Positions 33,266 to 42,803 are shown, counted from the first letter of the stretch. The stretch: 64,000 bases of DNA from Phycisphaerae bacterium (GCA_011050235.1 DRGC01000086.1:31874-95873); one strand, 5' to 3'. Made by a program: numbers and translations. Notes: a model not told the origin generated them from the sequence alone.

Positions 33266-33330
33266 GTTTCTTGTCCGAGACAGAAACCCAGCGGAGGACC
33301 CAATCCGCCCTTACGCCGACCAGGCGGATT
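33266..33330 (-). promoter_or_regulatory. Two hairpins in leader of response regulator gene
   Basis: Hairpin 1: GTTTC (33266-33270) with GAAAC (33283-33287), extended by TGTC/GACA with one bulged T and a CGA loop. Hairpin 2: AATCCGCC (33302-33309) with GGCGGATT (33323-33330), 13-base loop. No T tract follows either, so these look like leader structures or protein-binding sites. Confidence 0.45.
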
Positions 33331-33350
33331 GTAGGGCAACCGCCACGCCG

Positions 33351-33378
33351 ATGGTAAGCTATTTCCTGCAAAAATCAA
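33351..33378 (-). promoter_or_regulatory. Possible promoter of response regulator gene
   Basis: On the minus strand, TTGATT (33373-33378; 4 of 6), 16-base spacer, TACCAT (33351-33356; 4 of 6), giving a leader of about 115 bases. Confidence 0.35.
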
Positions 33379-33524
33379 GATAAAATAGCTAAGGTATTCA
33401 CCCTAACCGCATGTGTTCATTCGTGTTACAGAGGGACCTCGCAAAGCCGCCCTCCAGTCGCTTGCGTGGGCGCCGGTCACTGGGTAGAAGACACCTCGGC
33501 GCCCATGGAACGAAAGGCACTCAC

Positions 33525-34202
33525 GTGGATGCACTTATCTCCGACTGCGATGGTGTGATCGTCGATAGCGAGCCCATTCACCTGGCTGGCTTCCAGCAGA
33601 TACTGGCTGAGTGGGGTGTGACATTGACTCGGCAGGCCTACTACGACCGCTATCTTGGCTTCGACGACCACGACTGTTTTGCCGCCGTCGGCGCCGACAA
33701 CGGCCGGACGTTTACCGAGGACGAAATCGCCGAGATGACGGCCGCCAAGACGCGCCTCGTCCAGGAAAAGATGCACGCCAATCTTCAGCCGATGCCGGGC
33801 TTTTCCGCCCTGGTCGCCGCCTTGGCCCAAGCCGGCGTGCCGATGGCGATCTGCAGCGGCGGCCTGCGGGACGAGGTGGAACTGGCCGCGGTGACCGCCG
33901 GGGTAGGCGATGTCATCAAGACGCTTGTCTGCGCCGAGGATGTCCAGAGGGGCAAACCCGATCCTGAGGGCTATTCTCTGGCCCTGTCACGGCTTACGGA
34001 ACTTGTCGGCCGAGAGCTTCGGGCCCGGCGAACGGTCGTGCTGGAAGACTCGCCGGCTGGTATCGCAGCGGCCAAGGCGCTGGGGATGGCCGTGCTGGCC
34101 GTGGCGAGTTCATACCCACGCGAGGCCCTGCACCAGGCCGATCGCGTTGTCGATTCGCTTGCGAATGTGACCGCCGACGACCTGGAAAACCTGCTACCGT
34201 AG
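33525..34202 (+). CDS. HAD-superfamily hydrolase, beta-phosphoglucomutase-like
   Basis: 225 residues. Motif I is DCDGVIVDSEPIH, motif II ICSGG, the lysine is in RGKPDPEGY and motif IV is LEDSPAGIAAAKALGM, with a C1-type helical cap between. The order and cap resemble beta-phosphoglucomutase/phosphatase subfamilies acting on small sugar phosphates or phosphoglycolate; the substrate is not determinable. The GTG at 33525 is chosen: AAAGG lies 7 bases upstream and motif I follows within six residues. A longer ATG frame from 33411 has no support. Its 3' end overlaps the convergent glycosyltransferase gene by 9 bases. Confidence 0.85.
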   Translation: MDALISDCDGVIVDSEPIHLAGFQQILAEWGVTLTRQAYYDRYLGFDDHDCFAAVGADNGRTFTEDEIAEMTAAKTRLVQEKMHANLQPMPGFSALVAALAQAGVPMAICSGGLRDEVELAAVTAGVGDVIKTLVCAEDVQRGKPDPEGYSLALSRLTELVGRELRARRTVVLEDSPAGIAAAKALGMAVLAVASSYPREALHQADRVVDSLANVTADDLENLLP

Positions 34203-35432
34203 GCGTCGATAGAGCGCCTCGATCTGGTTGACCATTCGGCTGTGGTCGAACCGATCGACACAGCTTTCCCGCCCGGCCGCGCTTAGGTCGCTGCGCAGCT
34301 GAGCCGACCCCGCCAAGCGCCCAATCGCCTCGGCCAGACCCTCCGCGTCGCCGGGCGCCAGCAGCACGCCGGTCTTCTCGTTGACGACCTCTCGCGCCCC
34401 GTCAATGTCGAAACTGACCACCGGCTTACCGGCCAGCATCGCCTGCGGAAGGGCCCGCGCGAGGCCTTCGCGGAGCGAACAATGCACGACGATGTCCGAG
34501 GCCTGCATGATGGCCGGGATTCGCTCCGGGGCCACCAGCCCGATGATGTGAAACCGGCCGGCCAGCCGGCGGCGGGAAATTTTTTTTTCGATTTTTCTTC
34601 GCAGAGGTCCGTCGCCGACCAGGCAGAAATGGACCTGTTCGCCCAGGCGGCAGGCCGCCTCGATCAGGTACTCGTGGCCCTTCAGCTCCGCCAGGCGCGA
34701 CACCTGGGTCACCAGGACCGCATCGTCGGGAAGGGCCAGCGAACCGCGAAACTCATCCGCCTGCGGGCTAGGGGCCAGGAACGGCTCGACCTCCATGCCG
34801 CTGTAGATCGTGGTGTACTGCTCGGCCCGGCCCACGCCGGCCGACAGCGCCTGCCGCGTCATCGCGTCGGCGACGGAAATGATCGCATCGGTCCGCTCGG
34901 CCGCCCGGCGCTCCAGCGCGATGTACAGTTTGTTTCGCCACCATGTTTCATACGAATGGAACGGGAGGCCGTGAATGGTGTGGACGATCTTCATGCCGCC
35001 GGCGGCCGGCCCGCGGCGCACCTCAGCCGCCGCCCGCCGGGCGAGGATGCCGGCCTTGGATGAATGCGTGTGAACGATGTCGGGCTTGATCTCGCCCAGC
35101 AGTCGCTTCAGCGAGTGGTAGACGCGCCGGTCGCGGAGCGGGCGGATCTCGCGGCGCATGGCCGGCAGCACGATCACGCGGTAATCGCCCGCTGTCGCCC
35201 GCGTCATCAACTCGCCCTCCGGTCCGATCGCGGGCCCGGTGACCAGCGTCACCTCATGCCCGCGCGCAGCCAGACCCTCGCAGGTCAGGATCGTATTCTC
35301 CTGGGCCCCGCCCAGAATCAAACGCGTGATAACGTGGCAGATTCGCACCCGGGCATCGTCGTCGACCGTGCGCCACGCCGTCAAGACCTCAGCTCGGACG
35401 CCGCCCGTGTTGATGGGAGACCTTCGCACCAC
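34194..35432 (-). CDS. Glycosyltransferase family 4 protein
   Basis: Up to 412 residues. GT-B fold: N-terminal domain with ICHVITRLILGGAQENT and HTHSSKAGILARRAA; C-terminal domain with VSRLAELKGHEYLIEA, LVGDGPLRRKIEK, and the E-x7-E-like HCSLREGLARALPQAMLAGKPVVSFDIDGAREV. It transfers a nucleotide-activated sugar, probably to a cell-envelope glycan or lipid. The start is unsettled: GTG 35432 (412 residues) lacks a ribosome site, and a GTG at 35348 (384 residues) starts right at the conserved fold. The divergent murJ gene begins 38 bases away. Confidence 0.86.
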   Translation of the reverse strand: MVRRSPINTGGVRAEVLTAWRTVDDDARVRICHVITRLILGGAQENTILTCEGLAARGHEVTLVTGPAIGPEGELMTRATAGDYRVIVLPAMRREIRPLRDRRVYHSLKRLLGEIKPDIVHTHSSKAGILARRAAAEVRRGPAAGGMKIVHTIHGLPFHSYETWWRNKLYIALERRAAERTDAIISVADAMTRQALSAGVGRAEQYTTIYSGMEVEPFLAPSPQADEFRGSLALPDDAVLVTQVSRLAELKGHEYLIEAACRLGEQVHFCLVGDGPLRRKIEKKISRRRLAGRFHIIGLVAPERIPAIMQASDIVVHCSLREGLARALPQAMLAGKPVVSFDIDGAREVVNEKTGVLLAPGDAEGLAEAIGRLAGSAQLRSDLSAAGRESCVDRFDHSRMVNQIEALYRRLR

Positions 35433-35470
35433 CCTCGACCCGCACGTCGCGACCCGGTAACCTAATCGCC

Positions 35471-37135
35471 GTGAGCGACGAGAGCGCAGTCCAACACGAC
35501 GAGAAGGAACACTTTTTCGGCGCCGCCCGAGTTGTGGCCGGCTTGACGGTGGTCTCTCGCATGCTGGGGCTGGTGCGGGATATGGCGATTTTCGCCTTGG
35601 GGGCCACCACGGCCACCGACGTATTCTGGACGGCGTTCTCCGTGCCGAACCTCTTCCGCCGCCTGTTCGGCGAGGGGGCGCTGTCGGCGGCGTTCGTGCC
35701 GGTGTTCACCGAGGTCTCGCGGACCGACGGGTGGGAGCGGGCCCGTGTGGTGCTGGCCAATGTGATGGGTTGGCTGGCCGTGATTCTGGCGGGGCTGCTG
35801 ATCGTGGGCGAGCTGGGGTTGGGCCTGTGGCGGATGATCGCCCCGGGGCCGTGGGACCAGCAACTGCTGCTGCAACTGCTGCAGATCGTCCTGCCGTTCA
35901 TGGTGACGGTGTGCCTGCTGGCCTTGGCCTCGGCGGCGCTGAACTGCAAGGGCCACTTCGCCTACCCGGCCTTTGCGCCGGTCATCTTGAACGTCGCCCT
36001 CATCGCCGCCGCGGCGGTCGTGCACCTGGGCGGGCTCGGCAGCGATTGGCAAGGGTTGTTCGTCCTGTCCGCTTCGGTGATCGTCGCCGGCGTGGTGCAG
36101 TTGGCGGGCGTGTACTGGCTGCTGCGGGCGGCGAAGCTGGCGTCGCTGCCGTCGCTTCGCCCGCTGCTGCCGCAGACGCGCCGCATCGCACGGCTGATGC
36201 TGCCGATGATGATTCCGCTGGGGCTGTTGCAGTTCAGCGCGTTCTTCGACCGCCTGTATGCCCTGATCATGACGGCGACGGCCGAGTCGCCGACGTTGAG
36301 CCTGCTCGGCTGGTCGATCGATCGGCCGCTGGCCCCCGGGGTGGTGACGTGTCTCTATGCGGCCAATCGGCTGTATCAGTTCCCCCTTGGCGTGCTGGCG
36401 ATTTCGGTGGCGACGGCTGTGTTTCCGCTGTTCTCGCGATATGCGGCTTCGAAGGATACCCCGAGCCTGCGCGATGCGACCAACCGCGCGCTTCGGCTGA
36501 GCCTGTTCCTGGGCATTCCGGCGGGGGTGGCGATTTCGATACTGGCCCTGCCCATCATCACGCTGATCTGCCGGCACGGCAACTTCACCGCCGACAACGT
36601 TCCCCGGGCGGCGGCGATTCTCAAGATGTACTGCCTGGGCATGTGGGCCTATTTCTGCAACCACATCCTCCTGCGGGCGTTTTTCGCGATGAAGGATGCG
36701 CGCACGCCGCTGCGGATTTCGTGTGTGTTGGCGGCGCTGAACGTGCTGCTGGTGGTCGTGTTGATCTTCACGCGCCTGCGAAGCGCCGGCATCGGCCTGG
36801 CGACGGCGATCACGGCGACGCTCAACTCGTTGGCCCTGATCGTCCTGCTCCGTCGCCGGCTGGGCGGGCTTGGGATCGGCCGACTGCTGGGCTCGCTGGG
36901 TCGAACGCTGGCGGCCACCGCGGCGATGGCGGCTGCGGCGACCTACGGCCTGCACCTGGCGGCCGGGCGCCTCGGCCAGTCAGGGAGTATCGAGACCTGG
37001 CCCTGGCCGAAGGTGGCGACCTGCCTGGCCGTCGCCATCGCAGCCGGCCTGACGGCGTTCTTCCTGGCGGCCAAGGTGATGGGCTGCCAAGAACTGGCCG
37101 AACTGACCCGCCGCGGCAGGAAACGGGCCCAGTAG
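35471..37135 (+). CDS. murJ: Lipid II flippase MurJ (MviN family)
   Basis: 554 residues, about 14 membrane helices. FRRLFGEGALSAAFVPVFTE is the diagnostic MurJ segment near residue 60; internal MOP-family repeats follow, with YAANRLYQFPLGVLAISVATAVFP and LLRAFFAMKDARTPLRIS. MurJ flips lipid II for peptidoglycan synthesis. The GTG at 35471 lacks a Shine-Dalgarno sequence; TCGACC-17-TAACCT (35435-35463) lies just upstream, so a leaderless start is possible though the boxes are poor. nadA follows 41 bases downstream. Confidence 0.94.
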   Translation: MSDESAVQHDEKEHFFGAARVVAGLTVVSRMLGLVRDMAIFALGATTATDVFWTAFSVPNLFRRLFGEGALSAAFVPVFTEVSRTDGWERARVVLANVMGWLAVILAGLLIVGELGLGLWRMIAPGPWDQQLLLQLLQIVLPFMVTVCLLALASAALNCKGHFAYPAFAPVILNVALIAAAAVVHLGGLGSDWQGLFVLSASVIVAGVVQLAGVYWLLRAAKLASLPSLRPLLPQTRRIARLMLPMMIPLGLLQFSAFFDRLYALIMTATAESPTLSLLGWSIDRPLAPGVVTCLYAANRLYQFPLGVLAISVATAVFPLFSRYAASKDTPSLRDATNRALRLSLFLGIPAGVAISILALPIITLICRHGNFTADNVPRAAAILKMYCLGMWAYFCNHILLRAFFAMKDARTPLRISCVLAALNVLLVVVLIFTRLRSAGIGLATAITATLNSLALIVLLRRRLGGLGIGRLLGSLGRTLAATAAMAAAATYGLHLAAGRLGQSGSIETWPWPKVATCLAVAIAAGLTAFFLAAKVMGCQELAELTRRGRKRAQ

Positions 37136-37176
37136 CGCGGTACAATGACCCCGGCAGCACCACGAGGAGCCGGAAG

Positions 37177-38304
37177 ATGTTTCAGCCGTCCGTGCCGGAA
37201 AAATATGTTCGTTTGAGTGACGACGAGTTGGCCCAGCGAATTGCCGCCTGCAAGGAGCGACTCGGCGGGCGGGTGTGCATCCTGGGCCATCACTATCAGC
37301 GCGACCCGGTGATCCAGTTCGCCGACTTCACCGGCGACAGTCTGAAGCTCTCGCAGCAGGCGGCCGATCAGGACGAGGCGGAGTTCATCGTGTTCTGCGG
37401 CGTGCATTTCATGGCCGAGTCGGCCGACATTCTCTCGTCGGATCGCCAGACGGTCTGCCTGCCCAACATCCAGGCGGGCTGTGCGATGGCCGATATGGCC
37501 GACGCGTCGGCCGTCACCGCCGCCCTGGAAGAACTGGCCGAGCTGACCGACGCCAAGGTCGTGCCGATCACCTACGTCAACTCCAGCGCCGCCGACAAGG
37601 CCATCACCGCCCGCGCTGACGGGGCGTGCTGCACGTCCAGCAACGTGCGAAACGTTTTCCAGTGGGCGCTCCAGCCGGCTGGCGGCGGCGGGGCCGGGGC
37701 CGACAAGATTCTGGCCATCCCCGACGAGCATCTTGGGCGAAACACCGCTGCGGCGCTGGGCTTCGAGGAGAAGGCGTGCGCGGTCTACGATCCGCACCTG
37801 CCGCAGGGCGGGCTGTCGGCCGCCGACGTCGAGGCGGCGACCTTCATCCTGTGGAAGGGCTACTGTCACGTGCACCAGGTCTTCACGGTCGAGCAGGTCG
37901 ATCGCGTGCGGGCCGATCGGCCCGACATCCGTGTGATCGTCCACTCCGAATGCACGCGCGAGGTGGTGGCCGCCGCCGACGCATCCGGCAGCACGTCGCA
38001 GATCATCCAGGCCATCAGCGAGGCCCAGCCGGGCAGCCAGTGGGCCGTCGGCACCGAGGCCAACCTAGTCAACCGCTTGGCCCAGCGCCACACCGACCGC
38101 TTCATCCGCCTGCTGTCCGACCGCCCGGCCACCTGCTGGCAGATGGGCAAGATCGACCTGCTGCACCTGCTATGGGTCCTCGACGGCCTGGTCGCCGGCG
38201 AAATCATCAATCCCGTGACCGTCCCGGCCGACATCGCCGCCGACGCCCGCATCGCCCTGCAGCGCATGCTCGATATCAAAGCGGCGACGGGCCTGACACA
38301 ATAG
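37177..38304 (+). CDS. nadA: Quinolinate synthase A
   Basis: 375 residues. ILGHHYQRDPVIQFADFTGDS opens the first NadA domain, and the three iron-sulfur cysteines are expected in the NIQAGCAMADMA, HSECTREVV and CWQMGKIDL regions. NadA condenses iminoaspartate with dihydroxyacetone phosphate in NAD synthesis. GAGGAG lies 8 bases before the ATG, and a -10-like TACAAT (37141-37146) just upstream suggests its own promoter. nadB and nadC are not in the window; nadK is at 60 kb. Confidence 0.95.
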   Translation: MFQPSVPEKYVRLSDDELAQRIAACKERLGGRVCILGHHYQRDPVIQFADFTGDSLKLSQQAADQDEAEFIVFCGVHFMAESADILSSDRQTVCLPNIQAGCAMADMADASAVTAALEELAELTDAKVVPITYVNSSAADKAITARADGACCTSSNVRNVFQWALQPAGGGGAGADKILAIPDEHLGRNTAAALGFEEKACAVYDPHLPQGGLSAADVEAATFILWKGYCHVHQVFTVEQVDRVRADRPDIRVIVHSECTREVVAAADASGSTSQIIQAISEAQPGSQWAVGTEANLVNRLAQRHTDRFIRLLSDRPATCWQMGKIDLLHLLWVLDGLVAGEIINPVTVPADIAADARIALQRMLDIKAATGLTQ

Positions 38305-38544
38305 CGGCCTGGCCCCTGGGGCGGTCGATGTCGCCTCGGCAGGTCATTGCCCGGCTAAGGGGCGTGGCCGTCCCTGGGCCGCGTCGGCTGGGTGGGAGAG
38401 GTCTGGGGAGGTTGGTGGCGGGAGAAAGTCTCTCTGTGGTCGGCTGGCCGGGCGGGCTATCTTTAGATTACGGCGCTGTAACTTCCCGCGATAGGGCCCT
38501 AAGATGGCGGCCTTGATTCGGCCCGGTAACTACGGAGAGTCGCC

Positions 38545-39897
38545 ATGCAATCATTCATAGGTCTATGTCTGCTGCTATTGGTCGGTCACTTGCTTCGCAC
38601 CAAGGTGCGGCTGATTCGCAAGTTGTACCTGCCGTCGTGCGTGGTGGCCGGCCTGATAGGGCTGGCGGTCATTCAACTCTGTAGCGCCGCCGGTTCGCCC
38701 CTTCCCGAGGTGTGGACGCTGGGCTGGAAGGCGCTGCCCAGCATGCTGATCAATGTGGTCTTCGCGTGTCTGTTCCTGGGCGTGGTGATTCCGAAAATCT
38801 CGATCCTCGCCCGCCGGGCCGGGCCGCAGTTGGGCTACGGGCAGATCGTCGCCTGGGGCCAATACGTCGTCAGCCTGGGCCTGTTCATGGTGTTGCTCCA
38901 GCGTTTCTGGGACCTGCCCGACATGTTCGGCGCGATCGTGCCGGTGGGCTTTGAGGGCGGCCACGGGACCGCCACCGGGCTGGCTGAGACCTTCACCAAG
39001 AGGGGCTGGGCCGAAGGCGGGGACGTGGCCCTGACCAGCGCGACGGCCGGCATCATCAGCGCGGTGGTGGTGGGGATGGTGCTGATCAACTGGGCCATTC
39101 GCCGCGGGCACCTGGTGCGGGCCCAATCGGCCGAGCAGATCGCCAATGCGCCGGTGAGCATTCCGGAAGGTCAGCGCGCGTCGGCGGGCAATCTTACCGT
39201 CTCGCCGGACGCCATCGGGTCGCTGACGCTTCACCTGGCCGTCGTCGGGCTGGCCTGTGGCGTGGGGTGGCTGACCAAGCAGGGCATGATCGCCCTGGCC
39301 GGGCAGATCGGCCACGCCAAGGTCATCGAAGTGGCCAACGACTTCCCCCTGTTCCCGCTGTGCATGCTGGGTGGGCTGGTGGTGCAGCTCGGGGAGCAGC
39401 GATTTGACAAGGCCAAGCTGATCGATCACGGCCTGATGCGGCGGATTCAGAACATGGCGTTGGATTTCCTGGTCGTGGCGGCCATCGCCAAGATCCAAAT
39501 CCATTCGCTGACCGGCTATCTGGCGCCGTTTGCGATTCTGGTTGGGGCGGGCATTCTGTGGAACGTCTTCTGCGTGCTGGTTCTGGCCAAGCGCCTGCTA
39601 CCGGACGCGTGGTTCGAGCGGTCGATCGCCGAGATGGGCCAATCCATGGGCGTCACCGCGACGGGGCTGTTGCTGCTGCGGGTGGTCGATCCGAGGTACG
39701 AATCGCCGGCGGTGGACGCCTTCGCCTCCAAGCAGCTCCTGCACGAGCCGTTCATGGGCGGCGGGCTGTGGACGACCTCGGCGGTGTTTCTTCTGGCCAG
39801 TTGGGGCGTTTGGCCGGTGTTTTGGATTGCGACGGGCGCTATGACGACGTGGCTGATCGTCTTGACGGCGTTCAGCCTCGCGCGGCGACGGGCTTAG
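38545..39897 (+). CDS. gltS: Sodium/glutamate symporter family protein (GltS-like)
   Basis: 450 residues with about 10-12 membrane helices. GFEGGHGTATGLAETF and the symmetry-related EMGQSMGVTATGLLLLRVVDP are the two conserved GltS hairpin segments of the inverted repeat. It is longer than E. coli GltS (about 400), mostly from a hydrophilic loop near residues 190-220. Glutamate specificity is inferred from the family. GGAGAG lies 6 bases before the ATG. The 240-base gap upstream holds no recognised gene; a weak TAAGAT -10 box lies near 38500. Confidence 0.85.
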   Translation: MQSFIGLCLLLLVGHLLRTKVRLIRKLYLPSCVVAGLIGLAVIQLCSAAGSPLPEVWTLGWKALPSMLINVVFACLFLGVVIPKISILARRAGPQLGYGQIVAWGQYVVSLGLFMVLLQRFWDLPDMFGAIVPVGFEGGHGTATGLAETFTKRGWAEGGDVALTSATAGIISAVVVGMVLINWAIRRGHLVRAQSAEQIANAPVSIPEGQRASAGNLTVSPDAIGSLTLHLAVVGLACGVGWLTKQGMIALAGQIGHAKVIEVANDFPLFPLCMLGGLVVQLGEQRFDKAKLIDHGLMRRIQNMALDFLVVAAIAKIQIHSLTGYLAPFAILVGAGILWNVFCVLVLAKRLLPDAWFERSIAEMGQSMGVTATGLLLLRVVDPRYESPAVDAFASKQLLHEPFMGGGLWTTSAVFLLASWGVWPVFWIATGAMTTWLIVLTAFSLARRRA

Positions 39898-39960
39898 GTT
39901 TGTTGGCGGCGGGGCGTCTGTGGTAGGATGCGGCCGTCGGGCCCATCTGTAGGAGATGGA

Positions 39961-40971
39961 ATGGGCGAGCAGGACGTTTATGACGTGATCATTGTCGGCG
40001 GCGGCCCGGCGGGCCTGGCGGCGGGGCTCTATACCTCGCGCGACCGTTACCGGACGCTGATTCTGGATAAGAACGGCCTGCCCGGCGGGCAGATCATGCT
40101 CACCGAGCACATCGAGAACTATCCCGGGTACCAGCGGATCACCGGGCCGGACCTGATCGAGAACATGAAGGCCCAGGTGCTGACCTTCGGCGCCGAGCTG
40201 AAGGTCAACCAGGCCGTCACCGGCCTTGCCCGGCAGGATGACGGCGTGCTGGCCGTCGACGTCAACGACGGCGAGCAGACCCACCTCGCCCACGCCGTCA
40301 TCCTGTCGCCCGGCAGCGAGTATCGCCAACTGGGCGCCCCCGGCGAGGACGAGATGCGCCAGGCGACGCGCGTCAGCTATTGCGCGACCTGCGACGGGGC
40401 GTTCTATCGCGACAAGCACGTGCTGGTCATCGGCGGCGGCAACACGGCTGTCGAGGATACGATCTACCTGGCCACGCGATTCACCAAAAAGATCACCATG
40501 ATCCACCGGCGCATGGAGTTTCGGGCCCAGAAGGTGCTCGTCGAGGAACTCTACGAGACGGCCAAGACCCACAGCATCGATATCAAGCTGCCGTACGTGC
40601 TGGATGCGATCGTCCCCAACGCCGACAAGAGCGACATCGACCACGTGCTTCTGCGAAACGTCGAGACCGATCAGACCGAGCCGTTGGCCGTCGACGGGGT
40701 GTTTGTCTTCGTCGGCATGGTGCCCAACACGGGCTTCTTGCGCGGGGCGGTCGAGATGAACGAGGCCGGCTACATCGCCTGCGACTGCACGACGCTCAAG
40801 ACATCGATGCCGGGCGTGTTCGTCGCCGGCGATTGCCGCCAGCGCGCGGCGATGCAATTGGCGACGGCCTGCGCCGACGGTGTGGTGGCGGCGATGATGC
40901 TCAAGGACTACTTCCGCGATCCGTCAAGTTGGTCGGCCACCATGGCCGAAGACGGCATAGCAGAGCGATAA
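39961..40971 (+). CDS. trxB: Thioredoxin reductase
   Basis: 336 residues. FAD-binding GGGPAGLAAGLYTSR at the N-terminus, redox-active CATC in SYCATCDGAFYRD, NADPH-binding GGGNTAVEDTIYL, and C-terminal GVFVAGDCRQRAAMQLATACADG. It passes electrons from NADPH to thioredoxin. AGGAG lies 5 bases before the ATG at 39961; the longer frame from 39928 starts at the likely -10 region (TAGGAT at about 39924-39929, with TTGTTG 18 bases upstream). Confidence 0.94.
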   Translation: MGEQDVYDVIIVGGGPAGLAAGLYTSRDRYRTLILDKNGLPGGQIMLTEHIENYPGYQRITGPDLIENMKAQVLTFGAELKVNQAVTGLARQDDGVLAVDVNDGEQTHLAHAVILSPGSEYRQLGAPGEDEMRQATRVSYCATCDGAFYRDKHVLVIGGGNTAVEDTIYLATRFTKKITMIHRRMEFRAQKVLVEELYETAKTHSIDIKLPYVLDAIVPNADKSDIDHVLLRNVETDQTEPLAVDGVFVFVGMVPNTGFLRGAVEMNEAGYIACDCTTLKTSMPGVFVAGDCRQRAAMQLATACADGVVAAMMLKDYFRDPSSWSATMAEDGIAER

Positions 40972-41002
40972 TCGGTACTCCCCCGGATGTTGGGCGGGCG
41001 TT

Positions 41003-41185
41003 CTAGCCCGCCTTGCGGCGGGCGGGGCGGTTGGCGGGGCGTCGGCGATTGGGCAGTTCGGGCGGGGGGGAGACGAACACCTGTCCGCATCCGGCGCATT
41101 TGACCTTCTGGCCCCCGACGCGTCCGGGGACGGAAAGGGCAAGGCGACAGCGGGGATTGGGGCACGTCATGGTCACCGGTCGCAT
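41003..41185 (-). CDS. Small zinc-ribbon protein (MJ0042-type)
   Basis: 60 residues. CPNPRC...KVKCAGCGQVF is a C-x4-C...C-x2-C zinc ribbon of the MJ0042 kind, followed by a Pro/Arg-rich tail. Such ribbons usually open longer planctomycete membrane proteins; here the protein ends soon after. AGGAG lies 6 bases before the ATG, and a promoter lies at 41256-41284, so a free-standing small protein is plausible. It is convergent with trxB. Function unknown. Confidence 0.72.
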   Translation of the reverse strand: MRPVTMTCPNPRCRLALSVPGRVGGQKVKCAGCGQVFVSPPPELPNRRRPANRPARRKAG

Positions 41186-41255
41186 CAGTCTTCTCCTGAA
41201 CTAGCAAGAGTTTCCGGCCGTTTACGTTGCCGGCCGTAAGTCCTTCTGTAGGGGT

Positions 41256-41284
41256 ATTATCGTCCTGTTCGGGGGGCGTCTTAA
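41256..41284 (-). promoter_or_regulatory. sigma70-like promoter of zinc-ribbon gene
   Basis: On the minus strand, TTAAGA (41279-41284; 4 of 6), 17-base spacer, GATAAT (41256-41261; 5 of 6). A hairpin GGGGCCC/GGGCCCC (41339-41357) just beyond it may end the murA transcript, though no T tract follows. Confidence 0.5.
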
Positions 41285-41371
41285 GCAGGCGAAGTAACTT
41301 GTATGAAATCTTCCCCGAAACTCTGAGTCGGCCTGTGAGGGGCCCGGCGGGGGCCCCTGTGGGGGGGCGAT

Positions 41372-42637
41372 TTACTCCTCGCCGACGCGGGTGATTTCCG
41401 CCCCCAGGGCCGTCAGCTTCGTTTCGATCGCGTCGTAGCCGCGATCGATGTGGTAGACGCGCTGAATGGTGGTCTCGCCTTCGGCGACCAAGGCCCCTAA
41501 CACCAGCGCAGCCGACGCGCGAAGATCGCTGGCCATCACAGGCGCTCCGATGAGCTTCTTGACGCCGGTGACGATGGCGGTGGGGCCTTCCTTGCGGATA
41601 TCGGCGCCCATCCGCAGCAGTTCGGCCACGTGCATGAAGCGGTCGGGGAAGATTTTCTCGGTGATGGCGCTGTTGCCGTTGGCCAGGCACAGCAGGGCCA
41701 TCAGTTGGGCCTGCAGATCGGTGGGGAAGCCCGGATACGGCTGGGTGGTCACGTCGGTGGCGCGGAGGTGGCGGGCCGAGGCGACCACGACCTCGTCGCC
41801 GTCGGCCTCAACGTGAATGCCGACCTCGCGCAGCTTGTCCACCACGGCCATCAGGTGGTCGAGCCGGCAGTTCCGCAGATGGACCTCGCCGTTGGTGATG
41901 GCGGCGGCGATCATGAACGTGCCCGCCTCGATGCGGTCGGGGATCAGCGTGTGTTCGGCGCCGTGGAGTTGCTCGACGCCCTCGATCGTCATCCGGGGCG
42001 AGCCGGCCCCGCTGATCCGGGCCCCCATGGCGGTCAGGAACTCGGCCAGGCTCTGGATCTCCGGTTCGCAGGCGGCCGATTCGATCACGGTGGTCCCTTC
42101 GGCCAGGGTCGCCGCCATCATCACGTTGGCCGTGCCCAGCACCGTCGAGCCGAACGGGCCGCCCAGGAAGATATCGGCCCCCTTGAGACGTTCGGCCGTC
42201 GCGACGATATCGCCGCCGTCCAACTCGATCTTCGCTCCCAGGGCCTTCAGGCCGCGAAGGTGCAGATTCACCGGGCGCGAGCCGATCGCGCAGCCGCCGG
42301 GCATGGCGACGCGGGCCTTCTTGCGTTTGGCCAGCAGGGGCCCCAGCACGCAGATGCCGGCCCGCATCTTGCGGACGCGGTCGTAGGGGGCGTGGCTGGC
42401 CGATTCGTCGACGACCTCCACGTGGACTCGCCCGTCCTGGCGGCGGACCTCCGCGCCCAGTTCGCCCAGCAGGTCGGCCGTGTGGCGCACGTCGGCCAGG
42501 TCCGGCGCGTCGTGGATGACGGAGGGCCCATCGCCCAGTAGGGCGGCAGCCATGATCGGCAGGGCCGCGTTCTTGGCCCCGCTGACGGTGATCGTCCCTT
42601 TGAGACGGCGCCCGCCTTTGATGACGAATCGGTCCAT
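41372..42637 (-). CDS. murA: UDP-N-acetylglucosamine 1-carboxyvinyltransferase
   Basis: 421 residues. MDRFVIKGGRRLKGTITVSGAKNAALPIMAA at the N-terminus, LPG-type PGGCAIGSRPVNLHLRGL with the active-site cysteine (the residue fosfomycin attacks), and C-terminal RIxHIDRGYDAIETKLTALGAEI. It commits UDP-GlcNAc to peptidoglycan. AAGGA lies 5-6 bases before the ATG. Together with murJ and waaA it shows a full Gram-negative envelope. Confidence 0.96.
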   Translation of the reverse strand: MDRFVIKGGRRLKGTITVSGAKNAALPIMAAALLGDGPSVIHDAPDLADVRHTADLLGELGAEVRRQDGRVHVEVVDESASHAPYDRVRKMRAGICVLGPLLAKRKKARVAMPGGCAIGSRPVNLHLRGLKALGAKIELDGGDIVATAERLKGADIFLGGPFGSTVLGTANVMMAATLAEGTTVIESAACEPEIQSLAEFLTAMGARISGAGSPRMTIEGVEQLHGAEHTLIPDRIEAGTFMIAAAITNGEVHLRNCRLDHLMAVVDKLREVGIHVEADGDEVVVASARHLRATDVTTQPYPGFPTDLQAQLMALLCLANGNSAITEKIFPDRFMHVAELLRMGADIRKEGPTAIVTGVKKLIGAPVMASDLRASAALVLGALVAEGETTIQRVYHIDRGYDAIETKLTALGAEITRVGEE

Positions 42638-42803
42638 GATTTTCCTTCACTTCCTTGGAAAGATCAGCGGCTGGCAGGATACACTGTAGCATACTGGTGT
42701 TTCAACCGTCGCAGATGGCGGCATCTCTCTCAAGTTCGGCCGGTCTGTGTCCGGATTCTATGGTGTCACTGCCCATAGAGGCTGGTGGAAAGGATCGATT
42801 GGC

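Noticed and set aside
35462..36955. 497-codon open frame opposite murJ
   Set aside because: Antisense of membrane-protein codons gives a Gln/Arg/His-rich frame; no start signals.
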